The notes under the pieces are model-generated. The model had not been told where the DNA came from. It made no database searches and saw nothing but the letters and a program-made list of their open reading frames with translations. The position numbers and the translations under genes are program-made. Shown here in pieces: positions 53,820 through 63,198 of a DNA stretch of 64,000 nt. The first letter of the stretch is position 1; each line of letters starts with the position of its first letter. Source of the DNA: Streptococcus gallolyticus subsp. gallolyticus DSM 16831 (lineage in GTDB: Bacteria > Bacillota > Bacilli > Lactobacillales > Streptococcaceae); assembly GCF_002000985.1 (NCBI RefSeq), contig NZ_CP018822.1:1134001-1198000 (forward strand). Direction: 5' to 3'.

Positions 53820-55559
53820 ATGTTTAAGGTTTATAAAAAATTATTTTCCTATGTGCCTGAATACAAATTCATGGCTTATCTTGCTATTTTATTGGCTGCG
53901 CTTTCATCGATTTTGTCAATAGGCGCCTTTTATTTTGTCTATCAGTTTTTGAATCGATTAATTGTTCAGAATAATGCGACAGATAGCGCTTTTTATGCGA
54001 TGATTATCATGGTTATGATGGTTGCTAGCATTTTGATTTATATGTTTGCTGGTGGTCTGACACACTTGGTAGCCTTTCGTTTGGAAACGAATTTGAGAAA
54101 GAAAGGGATTGATGCGTTAACGACCTCAAACTTTTCATATTTCGATACGACAACGTCTGGTAAAATCCGTAAAACGATTGATGATAATGCTGCAGAAACA
54201 CATACAATTATTGCGCATTTAATCCCTGATAATACGACGAGTTTTGTAACGGCAGTGGTTCTTTTGGGGATTACGTTTGCTATTAATGCTTATATGGGAA
54301 TTGCCCTTCTCGTTCTAGCAGCGGTAGCTATTTTCCAAATTAAGAACATGATGGGAAATGCAGAATTTATGAAATCTTATATGCAATCTCTTGAAAATAT
54401 GAACAGCGAAACGGTTGAATACGTTCGTGGGATGCAGGTGATTAAGATTTTTAAAACGTCTGTTCAATCCTTTAAAGCACTTTATCAAGCGATTAAAGAT
54501 TATTCTGATTATGCTTTGAATTATAGCTTTTCATGTCGTCAAGCTTACGTGATTTTCCAAGTGATGTTTGCGGCTTATACCGTTTTATTTATCCCGATTT
54601 ATACTGCGCTTGTGCCACAAAGTCAGCATTTGGAGTCTGTGCCACAGTTCATTTTCTTTTTCTGTGCAGTTGGGTTGATGTATTTGACTTCTATGAAAAT
54701 CATGTATGTTTTTATGTACCTCTACAAAGGTGACATTTCGGCTGAAAAAATTGAAACGATTTTTGAAGAAATGACTAGCAACCGTGTCTCTACTGGACAA
54801 GAGGAAGTCTTTGCGGATGGTAGCATTCGTTTTGAGAATGTTTCTTTTGGTTATGAAGAGCAAAATATCATCGAAGATTTGTCATTCACACTTGATGAAA
54901 ATAAAGTTTATGCTTTCGTCGGAAGTAGTGGTAGCGGAAAATCAACGATCGCAAAATTAATTGCTGGTTTTTATAAGATTAACAGCGGTAGCATTTTACT
55001 AGGTGGAAAACCGATTGAAAATTATCGCCAAGAAGCCCTAATGAAACACGTTGCCTTTGTTTTCCAACAATCAAAACTTTTTAAAATGTCAATTTTTGAC
55101 AATGTCAAACTTGGCAATCCAAAAGCAAGTTATGAGCAGGTCATGAATGCTTTGAAACTGGCATCATGTCAAGAAATTTTGGATAAATTCCCTGAACGAG
55201 AAAATACAGTGATTGGCTCTAAAGGAGTGTATTTATCTGGCGGTGAACAGCAACGTATCGCCATTGCTCGCGCTATTTTGAAAGACGCTAAAATCGTTAT
55301 CCTAGATGAAGCGTCAGCCGCTACGGACGTTAACAACGAATACCAAATTCAAAAAGCATTTGCTAATCTTATCGCCAATAAGACGGTTATCATCATTGCG
55401 CACCGTTTGTCATCAATCAAAGGTGTTGATGAGATTCTTGTTATTGACAAAGGCGCTATTGTTGAACGTGGTAGTGACCAAGAATTAACGGTTGCCGCTG
55501 GTCGATACAAACACTTTAAAGAACTTTACGCATCTGCTAATGAATGGAGGGTCTCATGA
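53820..55559 (+). CDS. YbtP-like ABC transporter half-subunit, first
   Basis: A 579-aa protein: six-helix membrane domain (about 1-315), then ATPase with Walker A GSSGSGKST (about 370), signature LSGGEQQR (about 470) and Walker B IVILDEASAATD (about 492). All catalytic residues are consensus. It has exporter topology, but relatives of YbtPQ import iron-siderophore complexes, so direction is open. The stop overlaps the start of the second subunit (ATGA). Clustering with an AraC regulator and an ECF transporter supports an uptake system. Confidence 0.88.
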   Translation: MFKVYKKLFSYVPEYKFMAYLAILLAALSSILSIGAFYFVYQFLNRLIVQNNATDSAFYAMIIMVMMVASILIYMFAGGLTHLVAFRLETNLRKKGIDALTTSNFSYFDTTTSGKIRKTIDDNAAETHTIIAHLIPDNTTSFVTAVVLLGITFAINAYMGIALLVLAAVAIFQIKNMMGNAEFMKSYMQSLENMNSETVEYVRGMQVIKIFKTSVQSFKALYQAIKDYSDYALNYSFSCRQAYVIFQVMFAAYTVLFIPIYTALVPQSQHLESVPQFIFFFCAVGLMYLTSMKIMYVFMYLYKGDISAEKIETIFEEMTSNRVSTGQEEVFADGSIRFENVSFGYEEQNIIEDLSFTLDENKVYAFVGSSGSGKSTIAKLIAGFYKINSGSILLGGKPIENYRQEALMKHVAFVFQQSKLFKMSIFDNVKLGNPKASYEQVMNALKLASCQEILDKFPERENTVIGSKGVYLSGGEQQRIAIARAILKDAKIVILDEASAATDVNNEYQIQKAFANLIANKTVIIIAHRLSSIKGVDEILVIDKGAIVERGSDQELTVAAGRYKHFKELYASANEWRVS

Positions 55560-57289
55560 AAAACAAATTACAAAATGTATTTGGAGTGACTGAAAATGGC
55601 GCCAATAATGTAATCAAAGCTTGCTTCACTGCGATTTTAGTATTCATTGCAGAAATGGCACCGATTGGCTTACTAGTATATTACGTGCAAAATGTGATTG
55701 AAGGACATCCGTTGTCACTTTCGACAATGATTATTGGGCTTATTGCTATTATTGTGGTTGCTTACAGTTTTATGTACATTGATTACAATGCGACATACAC
55801 CGCTACTTATCAAGAAAGTTTTGATATTCGAGTTAATATTGCTGAGATTCTTCAAAAATTGCCTTTGTCATATTTCTCACAACGTGATTTGACAGACTTA
55901 TCTCAAACCTTGATGAGTGATGTGGAGCGTTTGGAACACGCTCTTAGCCATGCCATTTCAAAAACGGTTGGTTTTGTGATTTATTTTACATTGGTTACAA
56001 TTGCCATGCTTTTCTTTAATGTGCCACTAAGCTTGTGTATTTTAATACCAGTATTAGTGAGCGCAGCTTGTTTAATTTTCTCTAAAAAAGCTCAAGAAAA
56101 AGCTGTCACAAAATATTGGAAGCAACTCCGTGCCAATTCGGATAGTTTCCAAGAAGCGATTGAATTGCAACAAGAAATCAAAGCTTACAATTTAGCAGAG
56201 CAATTCCATGATAGTTTGTATCAACAAATGGAAGATAGCGAACGCATCCATATCAAGTCAGAATTTACGCAAGGAATGCCGCTCAGTATCGCCAATCCGT
56301 TGGTACGATTGACAATCGGTATTGTGATTTTCTTTGGTTCAACGCTTTATTTCCAAGGAAAAGTTTCGTTGATTGTTTTCATTGTCTATCTTTTGTTAGC
56401 GATAAAAATTTCAGATGCCTTGCAAAATGTCTATTTTGACGTCGCGGAAATTTTCTATATCAATTCTGCGGTAAAAAATATCAATACTCTTCGTAACATT
56501 GAACAACAAATCGGAGAAGATGTCGCCCTTGAGACGTTTGATATTGAGCTCAAAGATGTGAAATTTGGCTATAAAGACGCCCAGCAAGTGATTAAAGGCG
56601 TATCGTTTACAGCTAATCAAAATGAAATCACAGCGCTTGTCGGACCGTCAGGCTGCGGAAAAACAACTTTATTACGTTTAGTCTCACGCCTTTATGATTA
56701 CGAAGAAGGACAAATTCTCGTTGGTGGACATGATATCAAGCAAATCAGCACCAACAGTCTCTTTGATAAGATTTCAATTGTTTTCCAAGACGTGACTTTA
56801 TTTAATAACACTGTTTTAGAAAATATCCGCATAGGACGACCTGATGCAACAGATGAAGAAGTCAAAGAAGCAGCACGTCTGGCGAATTGTCAAGATTTTA
56901 TCGCTAAATTGTCACAAGGTTTTGATACTAAAATCGGTGAAAATGGTGCAAAATTGTCTGGCGGTGAACGTCAACGTTTATCAATTGCTCGCGCGATTTT
57001 GAAACAAGCACCGATTGTTCTTCTTGATGAAATCACGTCATCACTTGATATCGAAAACGAGAAATTGATTCAAGAAAGTTTGAATTACCTCTTGAAAGAT
57101 AAAACTGTTTTGATTATTTCACATCGTTTGAAATCAGTTGAAAATGCCGATAAAATCGTTGTTCTGAAAGATGGACAAATTGACGGAATCGGTCGGCATA
57201 CTGATTTGCTAGAAAGTTCAGCTGTCTATCGTGAATTGATTGAAACCTCACAAAAAATCGAAGATTTCAAATATAAAAAGAACGCTTAG
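55556..57289 (+). CDS. YbtQ-like ABC transporter half-subunit, second
   Basis: A 577-aa partner of the preceding gene, with six membrane helices then an ATPase: Walker A GPSGCGKTT (about 365), signature LSGGERQR (about 470) and Walker B IVLLDEITSSLD (about 490), with the H-loop in SHRLKS. Its ATG lies in the overlap with the upstream stop, and GGAGGG in the end of the upstream gene is its ribosome site, so a heterodimer is likely. The next gene starts 15 bases later in the same operon. Confidence 0.88.
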   Translation: MKNKLQNVFGVTENGANNVIKACFTAILVFIAEMAPIGLLVYYVQNVIEGHPLSLSTMIIGLIAIIVVAYSFMYIDYNATYTATYQESFDIRVNIAEILQKLPLSYFSQRDLTDLSQTLMSDVERLEHALSHAISKTVGFVIYFTLVTIAMLFFNVPLSLCILIPVLVSAACLIFSKKAQEKAVTKYWKQLRANSDSFQEAIELQQEIKAYNLAEQFHDSLYQQMEDSERIHIKSEFTQGMPLSIANPLVRLTIGIVIFFGSTLYFQGKVSLIVFIVYLLLAIKISDALQNVYFDVAEIFYINSAVKNINTLRNIEQQIGEDVALETFDIELKDVKFGYKDAQQVIKGVSFTANQNEITALVGPSGCGKTTLLRLVSRLYDYEEGQILVGGHDIKQISTNSLFDKISIVFQDVTLFNNTVLENIRIGRPDATDEEVKEAARLANCQDFIAKLSQGFDTKIGENGAKLSGGERQRLSIARAILKQAPIVLLDEITSSLDIENEKLIQESLNYLLKDKTVLIISHRLKSVENADKIVVLKDGQIDGIGRHTDLLESSAVYRELIETSQKIEDFKYKKNA

Positions 57290-57303
57290 GAGAACATTAT
57301 CAC

Positions 57304-57891
57304 ATGAAAAAACAATCGTTTTCTGTTAAAGATTTAATCAACGCAGGTCTCTTTTCATTGCTTGTTTTTGCAGCAATGTTTGTCGGTGGCATAATTGGTT
57401 TTATCCCAATATTTATGCCGTTTATTCCATTTATTTGTGCTCTTTGTTCAGGACCAGTATTTATGCTTTATAGCACAAAAATTCACCGTTTTGGAATGGT
57501 GCTCATCATGGGTACTATTATCGGTTTGTTATTTATGGTGACTGGTCATGGTATTTATGTCTTACCAGGGACAATGTTGCTTGCTCTTATTGGGGAATAC
57601 ATTCTTAAAAAAGGAAATTACGAAAGCCTAAACCACACAAGATGGTGCTTTACGGTTTATTCGTTAGCATCAGGTTTTATGATGATTCCGATTTATATTA
57701 CACGTGATGCTTATATTCAAAGATTAATCGACCAAGGTTATGGTCAAGCTTACGCTGATAAAATGATGAGCGTATTGCCAAACTGGACATTTCTTCCTGT
57801 CTTGCTTTTGGGAGCAATCGGTGGCTACCTTGGAGCAACGATTGGTATTAAAATGCTTCAAAAACATTTCAAAAAATTAGGCATGGCTTAA
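57304..57891 (+). CDS. ECF transporter S component, Trep_Strep/MptD-like
   Basis: A 195-aa membrane protein with about five or six hydrophobic helices. The start KDLINAGLFSLLVFAAMFVGG and the region FMPFIPFICALCSGPVFMLYSTKI match the Trep_Strep family of putative substrate-binding S components. The S component gives the ECF transporter its ligand specificity, here unknown; vitamin, cofactor precursor or metal complex are possible. TAGGAG precedes ATG 57304. The T and A components follow in the same operon. Confidence 0.8.
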   Translation: MKKQSFSVKDLINAGLFSLLVFAAMFVGGIIGFIPIFMPFIPFICALCSGPVFMLYSTKIHRFGMVLIMGTIIGLLFMVTGHGIYVLPGTMLLALIGEYILKKGNYESLNHTRWCFTVYSLASGFMMIPIYITRDAYIQRLIDQGYGQAYADKMMSVLPNWTFLPVLLLGAIGGYLGATIGIKMLQKHFKKLGMA

Positions 57892-57910
57892 TTGTTATAA
57901 AAATAGATAA

Positions 57911-57955
57911 AAGGAGAATGGGTGAAGTGGCTATTTGTGGCTTGCTTCACCTTTT
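57911..57955 (+). other. Hairpin and possible leader peptide ahead of ecfT
   Basis: AAGGAG (57911-57916) is followed by ATG 57918, which opens a frame different from ecfT. The hairpin GGTGAAG/CTTCACC, then TTTT, lies between it and the ecfT ATG (57964), which itself has no ribosome site. An attenuator or coupling leader is possible. Confidence 0.4.
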
Positions 57956-57963
57956 AAATCATT

Positions 57964-58662
57964 ATGAAATTAGACTTTCGGACAAAAGCATTGATGACAA
58001 TTGTGATTTCTCTTGTTCTGTTATTTGGAAACTTACAAAAAACTTACCCTTGGGTGGCTTGGTGTTTAATGGCACTGCCTTATATGCTCTTATTAAGTGA
58101 AAAGAAATTCGGGAAAGCTTTTAAGGGAATTGCTTGGTTGATAGTAGCGCTTATTTTAGAAAAATGTGCGGTCTATTTTTCGTTTTCAGGCTTGCTAGCA
58201 TCGGTTGCTTTGTTCTTTTCGATTATTGTGTTGCGTATGCTACCAGGCATAGTCATGGGAGAATACAGCCTTTTAACAACATCTATGAGTGATTTAGTGG
58301 CTTCTTTGCAAAAAATGAAATTGCCTGATGCTCTAATCATTCCGATTTCGGTCATGTTTCGTTTCTTTTATACGGTCAAAGAAGATTATCAGCAAGTCAC
58401 AGAAGCCATGTATCTGCATGGGCTTGTTGGGCGACGATTTTTCCGCCAACCGCTACGCATGATTGAATATCGTTTTGTTCCTTTATTGCTTTGCTTGTCA
58501 CGCACAGCAGACGACGTTGCTATCTCTGCCACAACAAGAGGAATGGTCGTTGGGCAAAAACGTTCAACGATTTCAAATACAAAACTAAGAATCCTTGATT
58601 ATGTTCTTATATTAGCGATGTTAGCAGTATTAGTGTTAAATTTTTGGAGTCAATATGCTTAA
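57964..58662 (+). CDS. ecfT: ECF transporter transmembrane component (EcfT)
   Basis: A 232-aa membrane protein with four or five hydrophobic helices and the cytoplasmic coupling region RTADDVAISATTRGM, an Ala-Arg-Gly-type motif used by EcfT to contact the ATPases. It links the S component to the ATPase pair. An in-frame stop precedes ATG 57964, so this is the first possible start; the nearest ribosome site (57911-57916) is too far and belongs to another frame. It overlaps the ATPase gene by eight bases. Confidence 0.87.
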   Translation: MKLDFRTKALMTIVISLVLLFGNLQKTYPWVAWCLMALPYMLLLSEKKFGKAFKGIAWLIVALILEKCAVYFSFSGLLASVALFFSIIVLRMLPGIVMGEYSLLTTSMSDLVASLQKMKLPDALIIPISVMFRFFYTVKEDYQQVTEAMYLHGLVGRRFFRQPLRMIEYRFVPLLLCLSRTADDVAISATTRGMVVGQKRSTISNTKLRILDYVLILAMLAVLVLNFWSQYA

Positions 58663-60040
58663 AATAAAAAATTTTACGTTAACTTATGACGAACCTGTTC
58701 TGGAAAATGTCAATCTCAGCTTTAAATCTGGTGAAATCACAGTATTAACTGGGACATCAGGAAGCGGAAAGAGCAGTCTTTTAAAGGTTATCAATGGTGT
58801 TATTCCTTATTTTCAACCAGCCGAACTATCAGGTGAAATCACTTATCAAGGCAAAAATTTGCTTGATTTGGATATGTCTGAACGTAGCAATATCGTGGCT
58901 ACCGTCTTTCAAAATCCTAAGACACAATTTTATGCTGTCAATTCCACAGATGAAATGGCTTTTGCCTTAGAAAATCGCCATTTACCACCAAAAACCATTT
59001 TTCAGCGTATCAATCAATTCACACAATTGTTAGAAATGGAAGATTTGCTGAATCGCGATATTTTCGCTTTATCAGGTGGTGAAAAGCAGCTTTTAGCCAT
59101 TACCAGCGTTGCTTGCATGGATAACGACATCTATCTTTTTGACGAACCGTCGTCATCGCTTGACCGAGAAGCTATTGCACGCTTTAAAAAAGTCTTGGTT
59201 AAATTGAAAGAAATGGGCAAAATCGTCATTATTGCCGAACATAGATTGTATTATTTAAAAGAATTAATGAACCAGTTAATCGTTATCAAAGATAAAAAAG
59301 TGACTAGTTATCCAGCAGTTGATATTACAGACGACTTCACCAAAACACAGAATCTTCGTCAATTAAACGAAATCAGCAAAACAGAGTTAATCGAAAGCCT
59401 ACCGTATCAAAAGCATTCCAAAAAATCACAAACTTTGCCTGAATCAAGCGATTTAATTTGCCAAAATTATCGCTATAAACACCGTGATAGCAAGGATAAT
59501 ATCTTTGATTTCAACCTTGGATTGGATAAAGGAATTAACTTTATTATTGGAAAAAATGGTGTCGGAAAAACAACCTTTTTACGTTGCCTATCGGGGCTCA
59601 ATAAAACGTTCAAAGGGCAAACATTCTATGAAAAACAACCTGTAAAGCCCACATATGACTGGATTAGTGAGGTTGTTCAAGATGTTAATTACCAATTATT
59701 CACCGAATCGGTCTGGTCAGAAATTTCCATTGTGAGTGATGATGAAAAAACTAAAAAGGATGCGCTTACACAATTTGGTTTAATCGATAAAATCGAAAGA
59801 CATCCGCAAAGTTTATCAGGTGGTGAAAAACAACGATTGTTATTAGCCATGGCTAAAGCTTCAAATAAGCCAATTATCATTCTAGACGAGCCAACAAGTG
59901 GACTTTGCAGACTGCAAATGGAACGTATGATTGAAGATTTGCATGATATGGCAAAAACAGGGAAATTAATCATCGTTGTGACACATGATTACGAACTTAT
60001 CAAAAACTGCAGCGGAAAGATCATCGAATTCGTTGAATAA
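58655..60040 (+). CDS. ECF transporter ATPase, fused A1-A2
   Basis: A 461-aa protein with two ABC domains in one chain. The first has GTSGSGKSS (about 35), LSGGEKQLLAI and IYLFDEPSSSLD (about 165). The second has GKNGVGKTT (about 302), LSGGEKQRLLL and IIILDEPTSGL (about 410). It drives transport for the adjacent S and T components. The dedicated fused ATPase means this is a self-contained group I-like ECF system rather than one using the shared EcfAA'T module. The start overlaps ecfT. Confidence 0.92.
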   Translation: MLKIKNFTLTYDEPVLENVNLSFKSGEITVLTGTSGSGKSSLLKVINGVIPYFQPAELSGEITYQGKNLLDLDMSERSNIVATVFQNPKTQFYAVNSTDEMAFALENRHLPPKTIFQRINQFTQLLEMEDLLNRDIFALSGGEKQLLAITSVACMDNDIYLFDEPSSSLDREAIARFKKVLVKLKEMGKIVIIAEHRLYYLKELMNQLIVIKDKKVTSYPAVDITDDFTKTQNLRQLNEISKTELIESLPYQKHSKKSQTLPESSDLICQNYRYKHRDSKDNIFDFNLGLDKGINFIIGKNGVGKTTFLRCLSGLNKTFKGQTFYEKQPVKPTYDWISEVVQDVNYQLFTESVWSEISIVSDDEKTKKDALTQFGLIDKIERHPQSLSGGEKQRLLLAMAKASNKPIIILDEPTSGLCRLQMERMIEDLHDMAKTGKLIIVVTHDYELIKNCSGKIIEFVE

Positions 60041-60096
60041 ACGACCATATAAGAGATAGCGTTAAAATCCAAAATCAGCAAATTCAATACAAAATC

Positions 60097-60134
60097 AACG
60101 TCAATAAATAACATAATATTTGTTGACGTTTTTT
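60097..60134 (+). terminator. Terminator of the ABC-ECF operon
   Basis: AACGTCAA (60097-60104) pairs with TTGACGTT (60123-60130), followed by TTTT. Confidence 0.75.
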
Positions 60135-60223
60135 AGCGCAAAAAATAGAAAAAATAAAATAAGACAATACAGAAAAAAAGTAAAAGCAGTTCCGAAAAAA
60201 ATATTAAGTGAATTTCTCATAAT

Positions 60224-60254
60224 ATCTTTCCGAAAAACTGTAATTTTCTTGAAA
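60224..60254. other. dif: Chromosome dimer resolution site, streptococcal dif (difSL type)
   Basis: The 31-base site reads ATCTTTCCGAA, then AAACTGTAAT, then TTTCTTGAAA. This matches the asymmetric difSL of lactococci and streptococci in sequence and in position just upstream of xerS. XerS recombines here with FtsK to resolve chromosome dimers. Its presence places the window at the replication terminus. Confidence 0.93.
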
Positions 60255-60277
60255 AACAAATCAGTCTGTGATATACT
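60249..60277 (+). promoter_or_regulatory. xerS promoter overlapping dif
   Basis: TTGAAA (60249-60254), a 17-base spacer and TATACT (60272-60277) form a near-consensus promoter. Its -35 is the last six bases of the dif site, so XerS bound at dif should hinder xerS transcription. Confidence 0.75.
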
Positions 60278-60310
60278 CCTATTATAAAGACATCTCAAGG
60301 AGATTTTTAA

Positions 60311-61381
60311 ATGAAACGTGAAAAATTACTTGAAAAAATTGATGAACTTAAAGAAATAATGCCTTGGTACGTCTTAGACTATTACCAATCAAAACTTTCG
60401 GTTCCTTATAGTTTCACAACTTTATATGAATACTTAAAAGAATATCGCCGATTTTTCGAATGGCTTTTGGATTCTGGAATTTCAGATGTTACTAAAATTG
60501 CTGACGTTGAATTAACGACTCTGGAACATCTTTCTAAAAAAGACATGGAATCATTCATCCTTTATCTGCGTGAACGTCCTTCTTTGAACACTTATTCAAC
60601 AAAACAAGGTGTCTCACAAACAACAATTAATCGGACGTTATCAGCACTTTCAAGCCTGTTTAAATACCTAACAGAAGAGGTCGAAGATGAAAATGGTGAG
60701 CCCTACTTCTATCGAAATGTCATGAAAAAAATCGCTACTAAGAAGAAAAAAGAAACGCTGGCAGCTCGAGCTGAAAATATAAAAGGCAAACTTTTTCTAG
60801 GTGACGAGACCATGGCATTTATCGACTATATCGATACAGAGTATCAAAATAAGCTCTCTCACCGCGCTCTCTCCTCCTTCCAAAAGAATAAGGAGCGTGA
60901 TTTAGCGCTTATTGCTCTTCTGCTTGCCTCTGGTGTCCGTCTTTCAGAAGCTGTTAATCTTGATTTGAAAGACTTAAACCTTAATATGATGGTTATCGAA
61001 GTCACTCGTAAAGGTGGAAAACGTGATTCTGTCAATGTTGCTAACTTTGCTAAGCCTTATTTAGAAGCTTATTTGCAAATCAGAGCGCCTCGCTATAAGG
61101 CGGAAAAACAAGACCAAGCTCTCTTTTTAACAGAATATCGCGGTGTTCCTAACCGTATTGATGCTTCAAGCGTTGAAAAGTTAGTTGCTAAATACTCTCA
61201 AGATTTCAAAGTTCGTGTAACACCCCACAAACTGCGCCACACACTTGCAACACGTCTTTACGATGCTACTAAATCACAAGTCCTAGTTAGCCACCAATTA
61301 GGACATGCCAGTACACAAGTTACCGACTTATACACCCATATTGTCAACGACGAACAAAAAAATGCCTTAGATAAGCTTTAA
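60311..61381 (+). CDS. xerS: Tyrosine recombinase XerS
   Basis: A 356-aa recombinase, longer than XerC/D, as is usual for XerS. The N-terminal SAM-like domain (about 1-150) precedes the catalytic domain with Arg in [13 protein letters not shown] (about 208), HKLRHTLA (about 306), LGHASTQ and nucleophile Tyr in DLYTHIV (about 341). It resolves chromosome dimers at the adjacent dif site as a single-recombinase system. AAGGAG precedes ATG 60311. Confidence 0.97.
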   Translation: MKREKLLEKIDELKEIMPWYVLDYYQSKLSVPYSFTTLYEYLKEYRRFFEWLLDSGISDVTKIADVELTTLEHLSKKDMESFILYLRERPSLNTYSTKQGVSQTTINRTLSALSSLFKYLTEEVEDENGEPYFYRNVMKKIATKKKKETLAARAENIKGKLFLGDETMAFIDYIDTEYQNKLSHRALSSFQKNKERDLALIALLLASGVRLSEAVNLDLKDLNLNMMVIEVTRKGGKRDSVNVANFAKPYLEAYLQIRAPRYKAEKQDQALFLTEYRGVPNRIDASSVEKLVAKYSQDFKVRVTPHKLRHTLATRLYDATKSQVLVSHQLGHASTQVTDLYTHIVNDEQKNALDKL

Positions 61382-61386
61382 AAATT

Positions 61387-61416
61387 AACCTGAACCATTA
61401 ATAGTTCAGGTTTTTT
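61387..61416. terminator. xerS terminator
   Basis: AACCTGAAC (61387-61395) pairs with GTTCAGGTT (61404-61412), followed by TTTT. It also faces the convergent repressor gene. Confidence 0.85.
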
Positions 61417-61486
61417 ATTATCTCCTTGCTGACAAATAAATAATGAATGTTCTAAAAATATTTTACATAATATTATTTATGTAAAA

Positions 61487-62167
61487 CTAAACTTCAAGTG
61501 GCATGAAATTGCCGACAATCTTACCAATGATTCGAGGATTTTCATCATAAGGCGCGAATTTATCGGCGTAGTGTTTGTTGAGTGAGACTAAACGAAGTCC
61601 GTCCTCTTCTCGATAAACTTTCTTAATATAAGTTTGCCCATCCCAATCAACAGCATAGATAGCACCGTCATAATCAAAACCTGTTTGCTTAATCAAGACA
61701 ACCTCACCATTTAAATAAGTGGGTTCCATTGAATCCCCAAAGACCCATGAAGCAAAGTCATGGTCAAGTTGTTCATCATAAAAAACAGTATCATAATTAC
61801 CGTCACCAAAATAAGAATATCCAGTACCTGCAGATAATTTTTCAAAAACCTTGTAAGCATAATACTTAGGCAACTGAACTATTTTTTCTTGCTCTTTGAG
61901 TAAATCGTCAGCATAATTTTCGAGTTTATGACGGTTGTCTTTATTGAGTTTGAAATAGGTGTCAACAATATCATATTCAGATACAAAATAAGTTTCCTCG
62001 ACACCGAGTAACTGACTCAAAAGGTTAAGATTTTTTTGATTTGGCTTTGTTTTACCATTTTCCCAATTAAAGTAGGAAACTCTAGAAATATTAAGTAATT
62101 TAGCTACTTCTGCCTGTGAGTAACCTTTTTCTTCTCTAATATTTTTTAACTTTTCTCCAGAAAACAT
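61487..62167 (-). CDS. HTH-S24 autocleaving repressor (HdiR/LexA-like)
   Basis: A 226-aa repressor. The N-terminal XRE helix-turn-helix (about 1-65, KGYSQAEVAKLLNISRVSYFNWENG) is joined to a C-terminal S24 peptidase domain. The cleavage region is KLSAGTGYS with Ala-Gly, the catalytic Ser is in FGDSMEPTY and the Lys in YIKKVY. Relatives such as lactococcal HdiR are inactivated by self-cleavage under DNA damage or heat. AGGAGGGAG on the minus strand selects ATG 62167. A perfect palindrome lies just upstream for autoregulation. A prophage-derived regulator is possible, but no other prophage genes are nearby. Confidence 0.88.
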   Translation of the reverse strand: MFSGEKLKNIREEKGYSQAEVAKLLNISRVSYFNWENGKTKPNQKNLNLLSQLLGVEETYFVSEYDIVDTYFKLNKDNRHKLENYADDLLKEQEKIVQLPKYYAYKVFEKLSAGTGYSYFGDGNYDTVFYDEQLDHDFASWVFGDSMEPTYLNGEVVLIKQTGFDYDGAIYAVDWDGQTYIKKVYREEDGLRLVSLNKHYADKFAPYDENPRIIGKIVGNFMPLEV

Positions 62168-62178
62168 AAACTCCCTCC

Positions 62179-62200
62179 TTGTTAGTTTATAAACTAACAA
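62179..62200 (-). promoter_or_regulatory. Perfect palindromic operator of the HTH-S24 repressor
   Basis: A perfect 22-base palindrome (half-site TTGTTAGTTTA) lies 12 bases upstream of the repressor start, directly before its ribosome site. The position suggests autorepression. Confidence 0.75.
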
Positions 62201-62250
62201 TATTATAAAAAAATAAACCTAAAAAAGCAAGGGCTTAGCCCCTACTTCTG

Positions 62251-63198
62251 TTAATTTTTATGTGATGAAATTTCGACTTGTGTTCCTTTATCGATTTGGC
62301 TATCGATAGTGATGTTTAGGTTAAGGGTGTCTAAAACTTGTTTAGTCATGTACAGCCCTAGACCAGTTGCTTTTTGGTGTTCATGACCGTTAAATCCAGT
62401 AAAACCTTCGTCAAAAAGACGTGGTAAATCTTCTTCTAGTATTCCAATACCATCATCAGATATAACGATATTTCCATCACTTATACTAATAATAATTGTT
62501 CCGTCTGTTTTGGAATACTTAACGGCGTTATCAATAATTTGTGAAATAGCAAAGCTTAGCCATTTTCGGTCAGAACTTAGCTCCCAATCACCGACAACCT
62601 CAACAGAAAGATTTTTTAGTAAACACGGAATACGATATTTTTTGATGATCTTTGTTGTAACATCTCTGACAGATAGTTTTTCAAAGCGAAAATCGTCTTT
62701 GTTTTGACTGAATTTTAAATAAGTCAACAACGTATCAAGATAGTTTTGAAGTCGTGTCAATTGTTGCTGTACTTCGTTTGAGTCGAGTTGGTCAGTCTGT
62801 GCCATTAATGAAAGGGCTGATATGGGAACTTTCATTTGATGTGACCACATTTTGACAAGATTTTGCAGATTTTCAGTTTGCGTCTTTTCAGCTAGCAGTT
62901 CATTGGCGCTAGTTTCTTTTAGTTTGATGATAATGTCTCTATAAGCCAGTTCTGACGGCAATTCTAATTCATCTAATTCTTTTACATAAATAAAATGATG
63001 TAAAATAGATAATTTCTGCTTAAATTTAAGGTATTGCCAAATGCTGATAAAGATTAAAATCGTTAAATTGATTAAAATACTAACTTTAAAGTAAGCCAAT
63101 GGCAGGCGATATAAGGCAAAAATAACAATGAATAATATACTTAAAAGGATATAAGTTAAATACCAGACGGAATATTCTTTAAAAAATTGTCGAATCAT
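62251..63198 (-). CDS. Intramembrane-sensing histidine kinase (BceS-like)
   Basis: A 315-aa kinase with two N-terminal membrane helices separated by only a few residues (YILLSILFIVIFALY and VSILINLTILIFISIW), so no extracellular sensor. The H-box is MWSHQMKVPISAL with the phosphoacceptor His, followed by the N box (QIIDNAVKYS), DDGIGI and GLGLYMTK ATP-binding motifs. Such kinases usually sense antimicrobial peptides through a partner ABC transporter, which is not in the window but could lie beyond 64000. Start overlaps the regulator stop by four bases. Confidence 0.92.
   Translation of the reverse strand: MIRQFFKEYSVWYLTYILLSILFIVIFALYRLPLAYFKVSILINLTILIFISIWQYLKFKQKLSILHHFIYVKELDELELPSELAYRDIIIKLKETSANELLAEKTQTENLQNLVKMWSHQMKVPISALSLMAQTDQLDSNEVQQQLTRLQNYLDTLLTYLKFSQNKDDFRFEKLSVRDVTTKIIKKYRIPCLLKNLSVEVVGDWELSSDRKWLSFAISQIIDNAVKYSKTDGTIIISISDGNIVISDDGIGILEEDLPRLFDEGFTGFNGHEHQKATGLGLYMTKQVLDTLNLNITIDSQIDKGTQVEISSHKN

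Noticed and set aside
57918..58100. 60-aa ORF as an independent protein gene
   Set aside because: It overlaps ecfT out of frame; only its start and the following hairpin are considered, as a possible leader.
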